DNA from: JAEYZS01 sp964469265
GTDB taxonomy: Bacteria; Bdellovibrionota; Bdellovibrionia; Bdellovibrionales; JAEYZS01
Assembly (NCBI GenBank): GCA_964469265.1
Contig: CAYXYF010000009.1
Coordinates: 1-64,000, forward strand
Direction: 5' to 3'
Length of the DNA: 64,000 bases
Made by a program: the position numbers and the translations under genes. Shown piece by piece: positions 16,465 to 25,211 of this stretch (positions within the stretch are counted from its first letter, which is position 1; the number at the start of each line of letters is the position of its first letter). The notes under the pieces are model-generated. The model ran no database searches and had not been told where the DNA came from. It saw only the letters and a program-made list of their open reading frames with translations.

Positions 16465-18490
16465 ATACTGCCTCATTTTTTTTGATCAAAATCTTTTCTT
16501 GTGATGAGTCTAAATAGAGAAGAACAATCCCCCTTTTAGGAACTTCAATTTCTTCAGAGAGTGTTAAATTGATTCCTTCAATATCAGTCTTTGTTGGTTT
16601 AAACCGAATATCTAATTTGTGAGTCCCCTCTGGAATACTAATATCATGTGTGACATAAATAGGTCTATCGGAGTGAAAACCTCCAGCTCTAGCAACTTCG
16701 TTAACTTTCTCTTCACCATTTAAGAATACTGTTAAATGATAGTCGATGGGCTTTTGAACACAGATTTCCGCTTTTCTCATATGAGCAGGAGTGTTTTTCA
16801 TTAGTTCTTCGTCTAACGGCTTACAGTCACTAGTCACCTGACCAGTTAATCTCCAGCTTAATCGAATGACTCCGCGCTCACTGGAGAAGCTCATCGGAAC
16901 CTCTCCTACCAATACAACTAAGAACAATAGGGCAATACCACTTAGAATAGCTTTTATACCTCTAGTATTACTCCCGCCTATTCTTTCGCCCTCGAAGTAA
17001 TTAATAACCTTACTCTCTTCACCATCTCCCACTGGCAAGACTGAAACTTTTGATCGATCGAAGGCTCTTGTGAAAGTCGGTTCGCGTGCTCCTGAAACTC
17101 TTTCAGTCAATAATTTAAAGCCATCTTTATTTGAGCAGTTTCTCTCAGGACAAGCTGTGATTAGAACTTTGTTATAGCTTTTAGCAAAGTACTCTATCAC
17201 TGCGGCATGGACAGTACCTGAACACTCCACGGGATATATTTGGGCCGTTTTGTAATCATCGACGACTCGTCCAATTCTCTTTAACGACCCTGATTGGTTT
17301 TGACAAGCGATCACAAGGGTAGCCTTACTAAGATCAAGGGATGCCCTACTCTCCTGCATAAAGAGTTTTGCAGATTTATATAAGTCTCCAGCTCTCCGCT
17401 CATCAGGCCCCATTGTAAAAGGATCACACGATGCTGAGCATATTCCACATCCTACACATAGATCTGGATTAGAGAGTGCGACAATAGGAGAACCCCGGCC
17501 TTCCATTCTTGGAACCATTTGAATAGCTTCATAAGGACAGTCTTGAACACACTGAGTGCAACCCTGACACTTTTTTGGATCATTTGATGCCAAGGTCGGT
17601 CGCTCGTGCTTAAATGGCTTTAAAATAATTGGAATCGATATTAGTAATAAAGTAAAAAGCGCAAAAATAATAAATACCGTTCCAGGATTCGTATAAGCCC
17701 AGCTCATCCAGAAGTTATAGAACCAATCAATTTTTATATTGTCGGGCTGAACCAGCATATTTCCCTTTTCCAATAAAGGTGCCGGCCAAATTATTGAGAC
17801 AGTAATTAGACTCGTAAGAATCCCAAACATTATTTTTTTATTTGGAAACCAAACGGCTCTTGCCATTTTAGATGTATGAAGCCAAAGGGCTAAGACCATT
17901 GAAAGTGGGATAATAATATGGAGAAAAAGATTCATAAAGAAAAATGATGACGAAGGAGCGTCGCTCTCACCATTAAAGGCTCGGCTAATTGGGTCTCCGA
18001 AAATTCCCATTGAATCAAATATCTTCGCACCAGCAATAGCCAAGGCTTGTCCTTGTTCATCCCAAACCAAAACAAAACCTGTCCAAGCTGAAACCAATAA
18101 CAAAAGCGTGAGAACTACTCCGCTAATCCATGGCAGAGTACGCGGCCCCCACGATTTACCTTGTGCAAACATTCTGAGAACGTGGAAAATAACTGCAACA
18201 ACAGTTGCATCAGATGCCCACCTATGAACAGACCTTATCCAGCGCCCACTCAAGATCTGATTTTGCAATCCAACTACCGACTCATAAGGTGCATGAAGCT
18301 TATAAAAGAAAATTAGGTAAAGGCCCGTAGCCGTTGTCACGAAAAGAAGAAAGGCTGCTAAAGTGCCTGTTCGATATAAAGGATTCCACTCTGATGTGAA
18401 TAGTCGATTGAACAATCTATCGAGGACTAAGAATAATTTTTCTACGAGGCTTCGAATATGTATAAGTGGACTCTTTCTTTTTATTTCCAT
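16451..18490 (-). CDS. Cytochrome b / 2x[4Fe-4S] ferredoxin / MvhD-like fusion protein
   Basis: A 679-residue fusion. Residues 30-290 are a bc1/b6-type cytochrome b N-terminal domain with the four haem histidines H89, H103, H191 and H205, spaced 14 apart in each helix. Residues 308-318 (CQGCTQCVQDC) and 345-355 (CVGCGICSASC) are two ferredoxin clusters. Residues 390-470 resemble the MvhD/delta subunit of heterodisulfide-reductase-linked hydrogenases (LVIACQNQSG, VECSGTVH, TACPERNC with C396, C423, C447, C452). Then come a membrane helix (515-535) and a beta-rich domain, probably periplasmic. It probably links the quinone pool and a cytoplasmic Fe-S carrier to the neighbouring reductase; this is inferred. 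It lies one base from the SCO stop. Confidence 0.8.
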   Translation of the reverse strand: MEIKRKSPLIHIRSLVEKLFLVLDRLFNRLFTSEWNPLYRTGTLAAFLLFVTTATGLYLIFFYKLHAPYESVVGLQNQILSGRWIRSVHRWASDATVVAVIFHVLRMFAQGKSWGPRTLPWISGVVLTLLLLVSAWTGFVLVWDEQGQALAIAGAKIFDSMGIFGDPISRAFNGESDAPSSSFFFMNLFLHIIIPLSMVLALWLHTSKMARAVWFPNKKIMFGILTSLITVSIIWPAPLLEKGNMLVQPDNIKIDWFYNFWMSWAYTNPGTVFIIFALFTLLLISIPIILKPFKHERPTLASNDPKKCQGCTQCVQDCPYEAIQMVPRMEGRGSPIVALSNPDLCVGCGICSASCDPFTMGPDERRAGDLYKSAKLFMQESRASLDLSKATLVIACQNQSGSLKRIGRVVDDYKTAQIYPVECSGTVHAAVIEYFAKSYNKVLITACPERNCSNKDGFKLLTERVSGAREPTFTRAFDRSKVSVLPVGDGEESKVINYFEGERIGGSNTRGIKAILSGIALLFLVVLVGEVPMSFSSERGVIRLSWRLTGQVTSDCKPLDEELMKNTPAHMRKAEICVQKPIDYHLTVFLNGEEKVNEVARAGGFHSDRPIYVTHDISIPEGTHKLDIRFKPTKTDIEGINLTLSEEIEVPKRGIVLLYLDSSQEKILIKKNEAVYENR

Positions 18491-18491
18491 C

Positions 18492-19391
18492 TCAATTCTT
18501 TGCCAATGACCTCAGGTTTTTAACCCCCTGTGTGATCCAGGAAAAAGGGGCATTGTTAAATGTGTATCTAATGTGACCTCGCTCATCGATAATGTAAGTT
18601 ATAGCTGGATGAAGAATGTCTCCGTTCTGTTCGTTGCGGGTAATTGGCATATTGTAAGCTTCAATAGTTGCAGTAACATCTTCTATGGAGCCAGATAAGA
18701 CATACGCATTTTCTGGAAGCTCCCACTTCTTGGCAAGCCCTGGTAACGACTTTGGAGTATCTCTCCAAGGATCTAATGTGATTACTAATAATTTTATCGA
18801 TCCCATTTCCAAACCTTTAATACCTTCAATTGCTTGTTTCACAATTGTTGGACAGATAGTCTGACAGTGAGCAAACGCAAATGTAAGGACTACAGTCTGC
18901 CCTTGTGAACTTGCGATAGATACTTTTTCACCATATTGATTTACCAGATTAAACTCTGCTGCCTTAATATCCGTTTTAGGATAAGTTGATGGAAGACTCT
19001 CTTTGCTCGGATTTTGAAAATCAAATCGGCTAATTTTCAGACCACTACTAATTCCGTCGTAGGCCCACACAGCTTCTATGGCGATTAAAATTACAACAAT
19101 GCTCGAAATCAGTTTTCCAACTTTAAACTTATGAAATGATCGAAGCTGTCCCATAAGTTCACCAGGCCACGTAATAAGAATCGCTGACAACATCATAAGT
19201 GGCGCTAACGTTAATAAAAGAAAGCCTGCGGTATCTGGTAAACCATTATCAATTATTCCGAAACAAGCTGTTCTGGCTTGATCTAACCATTGAGCATCAA
19301 ATGCACTCTGAGGAAAAAAGGCTAATCCCCAGAGCAATAGCACTGCAACTATCCAGATACAAAATGCAAAAAGAACTGCTTTGTTTTTCAT
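18492..19391 (-). CDS. SCO1/SenC-family copper chaperone with N-terminal membrane region
   Basis: Delivers copper to, or reduces, the CuA site of subunit II. The C-terminal thioredoxin-like domain (about residues 140-299) has the SCO copper motif CQTICP and the distal His in LHPAITYIID. The N-terminal half has three membrane helices, more than the single anchor of ordinary SCO proteins. The start is ATG at 19391, overlapping the subunit I stop (ATGA); the frame stays open to 19451 but would run deep into that gene. Its place between subunit I and the cytochrome b fusion ties it to assembly of this complex. Confidence 0.85.
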   Translation of the reverse strand: MKNKAVLFAFCIWIVAVLLLWGLAFFPQSAFDAQWLDQARTACFGIIDNGLPDTAGFLLLTLAPLMMLSAILITWPGELMGQLRSFHKFKVGKLISSIVVILIAIEAVWAYDGISSGLKISRFDFQNPSKESLPSTYPKTDIKAAEFNLVNQYGEKVSIASSQGQTVVLTFAFAHCQTICPTIVKQAIEGIKGLEMGSIKLLVITLDPWRDTPKSLPGLAKKWELPENAYVLSGSIEDVTATIEAYNMPITRNEQNGDILHPAITYIIDERGHIRYTFNNAPFSWITQGVKNLRSLAKN

Positions 19392-21118
19392 CCGACCTTC
19401 CATAAGAACGATAGAATTTTCCAGTTCACAAAATAATAAAGTATAAAGCACGCCAAGAAGATAAAGACCAACACGATTGTACCTCTAGCCCCTGAAGCAT
19501 GAACCTTTTCAACATGTTTTCCTGCGTGAAGTTGATTTGGGAGCCTCAAAACTCCTTGAGGAATTCCTTTTGCTCCTTCTTTTAGTGACTCCTCTGTAAT
19601 CTTTTTTCCAAAGAACACTGATACAACTGCAATAATAACAAATGCTAGGGCCCCAATCGCTGCCATCATGCCACCAAACCCAAAGACAGTCTGAACAACG
19701 TAAACAACAGGGTGGAAATCAACTGTAAATGGTGCATTAGACATTGTAATGTCCCAATGTCTTCGTGGAACCCCAAAAATTCCCATGTAGATCATTGCCA
19801 TGCACATCGTCGTCATTCCGATTCCAAAAATATACGGCTGAATTTTTGCTAACCACCAAAAGGCCACTCTTCTTTGGAAAATAAGTGGAATTACATAGTA
19901 AGTGACAGCCATAAATGCCAGCGCTGTTCCTCCCGCAACCGTTGCATGGAAGTGCCCTGGAAGTCTCATTGTATTGTGAGCAATAATATTGATTTGCTCT
20001 GTTCCAATTGTCACGCCTGTGATACCGCCCAAGAACCCAAAAATCACAACAGATAAAGCCATACCCGAGAAGCCTGGATCTCCCCACGGAGCTTTTCTCA
20101 GCCATTCAAAGCGGCCTTTTGTAAAACCACGCAGGCGTTGGCCCATCTCAATACCTGCGGGGACTGTAAATCCATGGACCATACTTGCAAGGACAGCTAA
20201 ATACATGGCGTAACTAGTATTCCAAATTTTCCAGGCCGAACCAAATCCTGGATCAACTAGCAAGTGATGGGCGGATGCCATGGAAATAAATAAAATATAA
20301 AGCACGAAGGCTGAACGGCTCACCTTCTCATTTAAGACAACTCCGCCCACAGTTAAGGCCGCGAGCAGATACCAAACAGAAACCATAGCTGCAACGTTAA
20401 TTTGTTGTGAAGAGTGACCGAGGGCCCAGAATAATAGTCGGTACAGCTGTGCATCTAACTCCATAAGTCCCATGGACCACAATAGAGTCGGAATATAAGT
20501 TGCAGCACCGTGAACCAATGTAATCACGGCAATGATTGCCGCAGTCAACGCACCAAAGGTGACCAGAGGCATACTCCCCTCGTAGGTCTTTTCTCTTTTT
20601 GCCACGACAAGCGTGGCAAAAAAGAGGCTCACCGCAATTAATGCTCCAACCGCAAATAAAATAATTCCTAAATAATAAAGAGGATCAGCCTTTAATGGCG
20701 GATATGACGTAAAGAGAACATCGGCTTTACCCAATAGGATCATTACATCCACTAATGCCGCTCCAACCACCATCAATATAAAGCCGAACCAACCCAATTT
20801 GGGGGCGGGTTGCCGCGAATTCAGTAAGACTGGCCCTGCAAAATATAAAATGGCCATCTCAAAAAATATGATAAAGAAAATCAGCATGTTTAACCCATGT
20901 AGGGTTAAAAAACGATAGTAAAGATGAGCTGGCAAAAGATGGATCGCTTGCCAGCGAGTGAGGACCAATCCAATAGCGGCGGCCGCTCCAATTAATAAAC
21001 AAACTATTGCGATAACGGCATTAGCTTTAATTAAGTTCTCTGCATTTTTATGAACTTTTAACCCCGTAACTGGACAGGTTCTAAATTTTGACGTCAGTCT
21101 TTGAACCACATTCTCCAC
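19388..21118 (-). CDS. Heme-copper oxidoreductase subunit I, candidate NO reductase (helix-VI Tyr replaced by Gln)
   Basis: A 576-residue, 12-14-helix catalytic subunit. All metal ligands are visible: H74 (LTLHGLNM) and H391 for the low-spin haem, H389 (GHFHATVAGG) for the high-spin haem, and H235, H284 and H285 for CuB (WALGHSSQQ, SAHHLL). In oxidases of types A and B helix VI reads GHPxVY, with the crosslinked Tyr at His+4; here that position is Q239. The cbb3 alternative, Tyr six residues before HH, is Ile278. Loss of this Tyr marks heme-copper NO reductases of the NOR-like lineages. Together with a nirK operon in the window, NO reduction is the better prediction. It is coupled to SCO by ATGA. 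Confidence 0.82.
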   Translation of the reverse strand: MENVVQRLTSKFRTCPVTGLKVHKNAENLIKANAVIAIVCLLIGAAAAIGLVLTRWQAIHLLPAHLYYRFLTLHGLNMLIFFIIFFEMAILYFAGPVLLNSRQPAPKLGWFGFILMVVGAALVDVMILLGKADVLFTSYPPLKADPLYYLGIILFAVGALIAVSLFFATLVVAKREKTYEGSMPLVTFGALTAAIIAVITLVHGAATYIPTLLWSMGLMELDAQLYRLLFWALGHSSQQINVAAMVSVWYLLAALTVGGVVLNEKVSRSAFVLYILFISMASAHHLLVDPGFGSAWKIWNTSYAMYLAVLASMVHGFTVPAGIEMGQRLRGFTKGRFEWLRKAPWGDPGFSGMALSVVIFGFLGGITGVTIGTEQINIIAHNTMRLPGHFHATVAGGTALAFMAVTYYVIPLIFQRRVAFWWLAKIQPYIFGIGMTTMCMAMIYMGIFGVPRRHWDITMSNAPFTVDFHPVVYVVQTVFGFGGMMAAIGALAFVIIAVVSVFFGKKITEESLKEGAKGIPQGVLRLPNQLHAGKHVEKVHASGARGTIVLVFIFLACFILYYFVNWKILSFLWKVG

Positions 21119-21136
21119 TCGCCACTCCTTATGTTA

Positions 21137-21688
21137 CTATTCAGTAACTATGACTTTCCCAACCATCATGTGATGGCCAATTCCGCAAAACTCATTACAA
21201 ATAATTCTAAAATCGCCCGCTTCATTAGGAACAACTTTTAAACCGTAGTCATACCCAGGAATAACTTGAAAGTTTAAATTGATGGGATAAAGACTGAACC
21301 CGTGATTGATATCCGATGAAGATAGATGAAGAGTGTATTCTACGCCTTTCTTTAATTTTAAAATGGGATACCAACTCCACATTCGCCCTACAAGATACGC
21401 GTGGCCACCAGGCGGTGGTTCTACAATCGCGATTCCCTTTTCTTCGCCGACTTTATATTCTTCTATAAAGCGCAATGTTCTTTCGACATAAGCCTCAGGA
21501 GTTACTTTTGCTCTTATACCCGAAGGGTTTTGCCCGCCTCGAATATGCCAAAGGGGCATCATCGCGAATAGAATCAAACACCAAGTAAGGGAAATCGTTA
21601 TCCATAGCTTTTCTTGCTTTGGAATATCGGTCCACCACAAGCCCTTAGGCGGGACAATTCCTGAATGCATTTTTTCATGCTTACTCAT
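21137..21688 (-). CDS. Cytochrome c oxidase subunit II-like protein with intact CuA site
   Basis: A 183-residue protein with one N-terminal membrane helix (about residues 30-48) and a periplasmic cupredoxin domain. The CuA ligands are present: His in SSSDINHGFSLYP, and CNEFCGIGHHMM, which keeps the C-x3-C-x3-H-x2-M pattern. It should take electrons from a cytochrome c or cupredoxin and pass them to subunit I at 19388. It lacks the second N-terminal helix of A-type subunit II, as in B-type enzymes. The start ATG at 21688 has an AAGGG site and follows the 55-aa peptide gene. Confidence 0.9.
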   Translation of the reverse strand: MSKHEKMHSGIVPPKGLWWTDIPKQEKLWITISLTWCLILFAMMPLWHIRGGQNPSGIRAKVTPEAYVERTLRFIEEYKVGEEKGIAIVEPPPGGHAYLVGRMWSWYPILKLKKGVEYTLHLSSSDINHGFSLYPINLNFQVIPGYDYGLKVVPNEAGDFRIICNEFCGIGHHMMVGKVIVTE

Positions 21689-21706
21689 GTCTTACCCTTA
21701 ATAAAT

Positions 21707-21874
21707 CTATGGCAGCGTTGCTGTCGGCATAGAGTAAATTTCATATATTCCCCATAACGTGTAAAATACCGCCATAATGATAAAGCCCAAGATAAGCAAT
21801 AGAAATGGACGATCAAATAGCTTTTGAATTTTTGGTATGCTCTCATTTTTCGAGTCGTATTCTGAGTCCAGCAA
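21707..21874 (-). CDS. Small single-helix membrane protein heading the respiratory operon
   Basis: A 55-residue reading frame starting at TTG 21874, with AAGGGG about seven bases upstream. The sequence is a charged N terminus (LDSEYDSKNESIPKIQKLF), one hydrophobic helix (LLLILGFIIMAVFYTLWGIY) and a short tail ending TATLP. It ends 18 bp before subunit II. Its size and topology resemble the tiny accessory subunits of B-type heme-copper enzymes, but no similarity can be claimed from sight. An overlapping 70-residue frame here is Cys/Arg-rich, lacks membrane character and is rejected. Confidence 0.65.
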   Translation of the reverse strand: MLDSEYDSKNESIPKIQKLFDRPFLLLILGFIIMAVFYTLWGIYEIYSMPTATLP

Positions 21875-21895
21875 GCACACACCCCTTTGTTAGAC

Positions 21896-21909
21896 ACGAA
21901 ATATTTCGT
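21896..21909. promoter_or_regulatory. 14-bp perfect palindrome in the respiratory-operon leader
   Basis: ACGAAATATTTCGT reads the same on both strands and lies 22 bp before the operon's first start codon, downstream of the FNR-like site. It could be a repressor operator; no regulator is identified. Confidence 0.4.
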
Positions 21910-21942
21910 TATTCTTTTCTCAAAACTACTTTTGTTACGTGC

Positions 21943-21972
21943 TTAAAAGTATGACAGCCGTCATACTTTTAA
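21943..21972. promoter_or_regulatory. FNR/DNR-like operator upstream of the respiratory operon
   Basis: Two perfect 13-bp arms surround AGCC. The core, TATGAC-N4-GTCATA (21950-21965), has the half-site spacing of CRP/FNR-family sites (TTGAT-N4-ATCAA). On the minus strand TAGTTT (21923-21928) is a possible -10 element, which would put the site near -41 as for a class II activator. The same core pattern precedes nirK. The spacing logic is known for the family; the regulator is inferred. Confidence 0.6.
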
Positions 21973-22080
21973 AAAAACAGTTGTTATAACTTATAGTAAA
22001 ATGAATATCTTTTTCAAAAAAACCGATCGTTCGGATCGACAGGCAGAAGTGATTCTAACGTTTGACAAAATAGGTACAAA

Positions 22081-22110
22081 AAAAGCCATCGATTTATCCG
22101 ATGGCTTTTT
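22081..22110. terminator. Rho-independent terminator (bidirectional)
   Basis: An 11-bp perfect stem, AAAAGCCATCG/CGATGGCTTTT, with a 7-nt loop is flanked by A- and T-runs. It lies 26 bp after the stop of the DUF6491-like gene. Confidence 0.9.
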
Positions 22111-22135
22111 GTATTTATAATATTACTTTAAACTT

Positions 22136-22447
22136 TTACTTAATAAGTTCAACGTGGCGGATGCGGCAGCTTTCTATGACGTGATCGTAGAAATTATCTA
22201 AAACCAGCAATCGATCTCCACGACAAACTCTCATGCTACTAAAAGAATCAAAAGCGATTCTTCTCGACCATCTGAGCTCTCTGCAGAAGTCGACTTTTAC
22301 AATATAGTCTCTTCGACCGGTATCGATTTCTACCGTACGATCATCAAGTACTTTAAAACTTCTAACTTGTCTTTGATTAAAGCAATCGTTTGCAGCAAAC
22401 AAAACTTGCGAAAACATAACGACGAACGCAATTAAAAGAATTCTCAT
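22136..22447 (-). CDS. Small secreted DUF6491-like protein
   Basis: A 103-residue exported protein with signal peptide 1-18 (LFA-A). The mature part starts with NDCFNQRQVRSFKVLDDRTV and continues YIVKVDFCREL and RVCRGDRL, four cysteines in all. The layout Cys - strand - D-x-TV - Y-x-V - Cys-x-x-L fits DUF6491, a family of short Sec-exported proteins with no known role. It is monocistronic, with its own terminator. Confidence 0.65.
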   Translation of the reverse strand: MRILLIAFVVMFSQVLFAANDCFNQRQVRSFKVLDDRTVEIDTGRRDYIVKVDFCRELRWSRRIAFDSFSSMRVCRGDRLLVLDNFYDHVIESCRIRHVELIK

Positions 22448-22526
22448 ATATCCTCCCCGATTATGATCTTCTAAATTATATTTCAGATAAAGAGGTTGTC
22501 CAGCAGTCCCCCTTAGAAGACGAGAC

Positions 22527-24134
22527 TCAACGCACTGCTCTCGTCAAATTTTCGAAGCCAGAGAGGACAATTACGGAAGATTTTGGAACAGTTCCTTCAC
22601 CGTCTGGCCACGAGCTTGTGTATCCGTTGTCTTTGTTTGATCGATTTCCCGGATGTTGAACTGACAAGAACATCGTTTTAAAGTCTGGGGAAAAACATGG
22701 TCCTGTAAACTCCGCGTCCTTTGGAGCAGAGGCCACTTGATAGACTACGCCCTTGTCTTCACCTTGTGTTGGAATAAAGAATAAACCGTTGTTACCTAAA
22801 CCCTTATACGGGAAGCCATCAATCATTCTTTCAGGCATATCCGATGTCACCCAAAGATTTCCATTCTGATCAAGAGTAAAATTATCAGGGCAACTCATCC
22901 CCGCATCTGGACCACACTCAAGCCATTTATAAGATTTAAATTTTAATGAAAGAGGATCAGCATTCTCTTCATCAATAGCCAAGATGTAGCCATGAGCATC
23001 TAGCCTTCTCTTATTATTCGTACATGCGATTAAGACCGTATTCGTCTCTGGTAAAATCTCAATGTCTTCAGGACGATTTAATGGAGTTGCATCAAGAAGC
23101 TTTGCCGCAGTTCGTGTTTGTATCAAAAGATCAAATTGATCTTTGAATTTCCCTTTAAGCTTTGAGTTCTCAGTAGTCAACGGCTCCCATGTTCCCTTTT
23201 CAAGATCAGCTACGTACAAGGTGCCAGACTCAAGACTTCCTTTTTTATCCGAGACAAATTTATAAAGATGTTCATCGTCGGCATCATCTCCTGAGTAAAC
23301 GACGGTACGACCATCTTTTGCCTCAATTGTTGTTGCACTTTCATGGGCAAAACGTCCCATGGAAAGATGTTTTTTAGCTTTGCCTGTTTTAGGTTCTATC
23401 TCAACAACCCAACCATAGTGCTCTGGCGGTCGATCAAAATACTTATCCCAACCATATCGGCTTTTGCCAGTTTTAAATCGGAGGCCATTCTTATATTCAG
23501 TTTCACCATAATAATCCTGATAGTTTTCTTCACAACTCAACACCGTTCCCCACGATGTGACTCCACCTGCGCAGTTTGCAAAAGTTCCGATTGCAGATTT
23601 TTTACCAAGAACCTCTGCATTCGCAAACGGAATCTCAGTCTCGCCTGTGATTCGACGATTGTACTTTGAGTTTTTAACGACAGACCACTTACCTTCAGAG
23701 TATTTGACATGAAGCAAGCTTCCACCAACAGCTTTTTGTTCTGCAATAATTTGCTCTTTGTTTTTTTCAGATGCTTTAGCCTGTTTATGTATAAGATACG
23801 GCGTTGGGAATTCATTATTCACCCAAAGGATTCCTTCATCTGTTTTTTTATCAAGTGGAATGAAAGCAATATAATCATTATTGATCCCAAACTGCTCTGT
23901 CTTGTTGATGGGATCACCCCATGAAATTAACTTTTCATATTTGAGAGCTGGACTTAACACCACGCGATCTTCTAAAGACGGAGCAATATATGGAATTTTA
24001 GGATTAAGCTTTCTCTTTGGAGCAGAGGTTGAGCATCCTCCCAGTAAATTCGCGAGTAAACTTGAGGAAGTTAAAGTTATTGTTGAAACACCCGCAACTT
24101 TTAAAAAATCTCTTCTTGTGGTGGTATTTTTCAA
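22527..24134 (-). CDS. phoX: PhoX-family alkaline phosphatase, Tat-exported
   Basis: A 535-residue PhoX/DUF839 protein. PhoX hydrolyses phosphomonoesters in the periplasm using Fe and Ca. The N terminus has a twin-arginine signal (TTRRDFLKVAG) followed by a lipobox-like LLGGCS near residue 34. The body is a beta-propeller with family segments such as NCAGGVTSWGTVLSCEENYQ, GRFAHESATTIE, SGDDADDEHLYKFVS and RPEDIEI. The start is TTG at 24134 with AAAGGAG seven bases upstream. No phosphate-responsive box is obvious. Confidence 0.88.
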   Translation of the reverse strand: MKNTTTRRDFLKVAGVSTITLTSSSLLANLLGGCSTSAPKRKLNPKIPYIAPSLEDRVVLSPALKYEKLISWGDPINKTEQFGINNDYIAFIPLDKKTDEGILWVNNEFPTPYLIHKQAKASEKNKEQIIAEQKAVGGSLLHVKYSEGKWSVVKNSKYNRRITGETEIPFANAEVLGKKSAIGTFANCAGGVTSWGTVLSCEENYQDYYGETEYKNGLRFKTGKSRYGWDKYFDRPPEHYGWVVEIEPKTGKAKKHLSMGRFAHESATTIEAKDGRTVVYSGDDADDEHLYKFVSDKKGSLESGTLYVADLEKGTWEPLTTENSKLKGKFKDQFDLLIQTRTAAKLLDATPLNRPEDIEILPETNTVLIACTNNKRRLDAHGYILAIDEENADPLSLKFKSYKWLECGPDAGMSCPDNFTLDQNGNLWVTSDMPERMIDGFPYKGLGNNGLFFIPTQGEDKGVVYQVASAPKDAEFTGPCFSPDFKTMFLSVQHPGNRSNKDNGYTSSWPDGEGTVPKSSVIVLSGFENLTRAVR

Positions 24135-24227
24135 TTCACAGCTCCTTTAAGCATTAGATGAATTATAAAAGTAACACCAGCAGGTCAATTTGTTCAAGTA
24201 AGGGTACAGTAAAGTTTTAGGCATAAA

Positions 24228-24252
24228 AAAGCCAGTCATTAAAACTGGCTTT
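24228..24252. terminator. Rho-independent terminator
   Basis: A 9-bp stem, AAAGCCAGT/ACTGGCTTT, lies with an A-run on one side and a short T-run on the other, between phoX and the end of the minus-strand Cys-repeat gene. Confidence 0.8.
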
Positions 24253-24275
24253 TAGTTCAAGTTAAATCTGTTAAT

Positions 24276-25085
24276 TTAGTAAATGCCAAGATCAACTCTA
24301 AGAATACCACGACTGCCGATAAGACTTGAAGTCGCATTGATTTCAATTCTATCGACTCTTAACGAGTACCTTCTATCGAGCCTATCGCGTAGCATTTGGC
24401 CTTCACGAATCCCTCTATTGTTGAACTGGTGAAGCGAGATCACTTGCCCATCAACTAAGTAAATCAATACTGAGTTTAAATGGAGATTCTCTTTATTTGC
24501 GACAAGACTAATTTCATTTAAATACTGCCCACGAACATAGATTGTGCGCATGCCCCCAAGTTTTGAAACTTTGTACTCACCCGCTCTTGCCCATCTTCTA
24601 GTTATCGCTGGCCCAGTCACTCCATAGCCATATCCAGGTTGCCCATAATGTGGCGGCGTTGGCTGGGGCTGCGGATAGTGAGGTGGTTGAGGCGGATAAT
24701 GCGGTGGCGGATAAGGTTGTCCACCGTACATTTGCCCAAACTGTCTTAAGCAGTTGACCTTATGATCATCAAAAGACTGCCGTTGGCACTCTCTGATTTC
24801 AAACTCCTGATACCTTTTATCCCTTAAAGCTCTGATACAACCAGAATAATTGGACGAAAAGCTCAACCGACTACAGATATTCAGTGCATTTTGATCAAAA
24901 TATCTTCCTTGGCGAACTTCCATAAGACAAGCTTGTCTATCTGAAGCAAAGGCTGCTCTCTCACAAACTCTTGCAGCAGCGCTTTGATCAGCGGCAAAGG
25001 TCGTTGAGGCCATAAAAATTGCTATAGTTATTATAATATAACCGTAATAGTTAGATCGAAATAGATTTAAAACCCCAGGTAACAT
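24276..25085 (-). CDS. Secreted Cys-repeat protein with Pro-rich linker and beta domain
   Basis: A 269-residue exported protein. After the signal peptide (about residues 1-31) come three Cys-repeat units (RVCERAAFASDRQAC, NICSRLSFSSNYSGC, RECQRQSFDDHKVNC) like those of the protein at 2118-2585. A linker of about 45 residues rich in Pro, Tyr and Gln (GQPYPPPHYPPQPPHYPQP) leads to a beta-rich domain of about 105 residues (EYKVSKLGGMRTIYVRG to the C-terminal RVDLGIY). Function unknown; the architecture suggests a cell-surface or periplasmic binding protein. Confidence 0.7.
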   Translation of the reverse strand: MLPGVLNLFRSNYYGYIIITIAIFMASTTFAADQSAAARVCERAAFASDRQACLMEVRQGRYFDQNALNICSRLSFSSNYSGCIRALRDKRYQEFEIRECQRQSFDDHKVNCLRQFGQMYGGQPYPPPHYPPQPPHYPQPQPTPPHYGQPGYGYGVTGPAITRRWARAGEYKVSKLGGMRTIYVRGQYLNEISLVANKENLHLNSVLIYLVDGQVISLHQFNNRGIREGQMLRDRLDRRYSLRVDRIEINATSSLIGSRGILRVDLGIY

Positions 25086-25211
25086 TTTGCCCCCTTTTTG
25101 CTATCCACCAACTATATAAGCAAATGGGGTGCCGACAAAATGGTGCCATCTTGACCACGAAAGGTAAAGATGGCGAAAACCTAAGTCTTTTCAGAGAATA
25201 AAAGCGTTTGC

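Noticed and set aside
19388..21118. A plain cytochrome c oxidase of type B
   Set aside because: All haem and CuB ligands fit, but the helix VI tyrosine required by oxidases is Gln, and no cbb3-type Tyr is seen.
21685..21897. A 70-residue minus-strand frame upstream of subunit II
   Set aside because: Its product is Cys/Arg-rich with no membrane helix logic; the frame one step over gives a clean one-helix protein with a better ribosome-binding site.
21943..21972. The 13-bp palindrome as a transcription terminator
   Set aside because: The upstream gene already has two hairpins before this point, and neither side shows a T-run of terminator quality.
22019..22040. A second copy of the ACCGATCG hairpin found at 1394
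   Set aside because: Only part of the left arm matches; it is probably a weak secondary terminator on the minus strand, not a repeat family.
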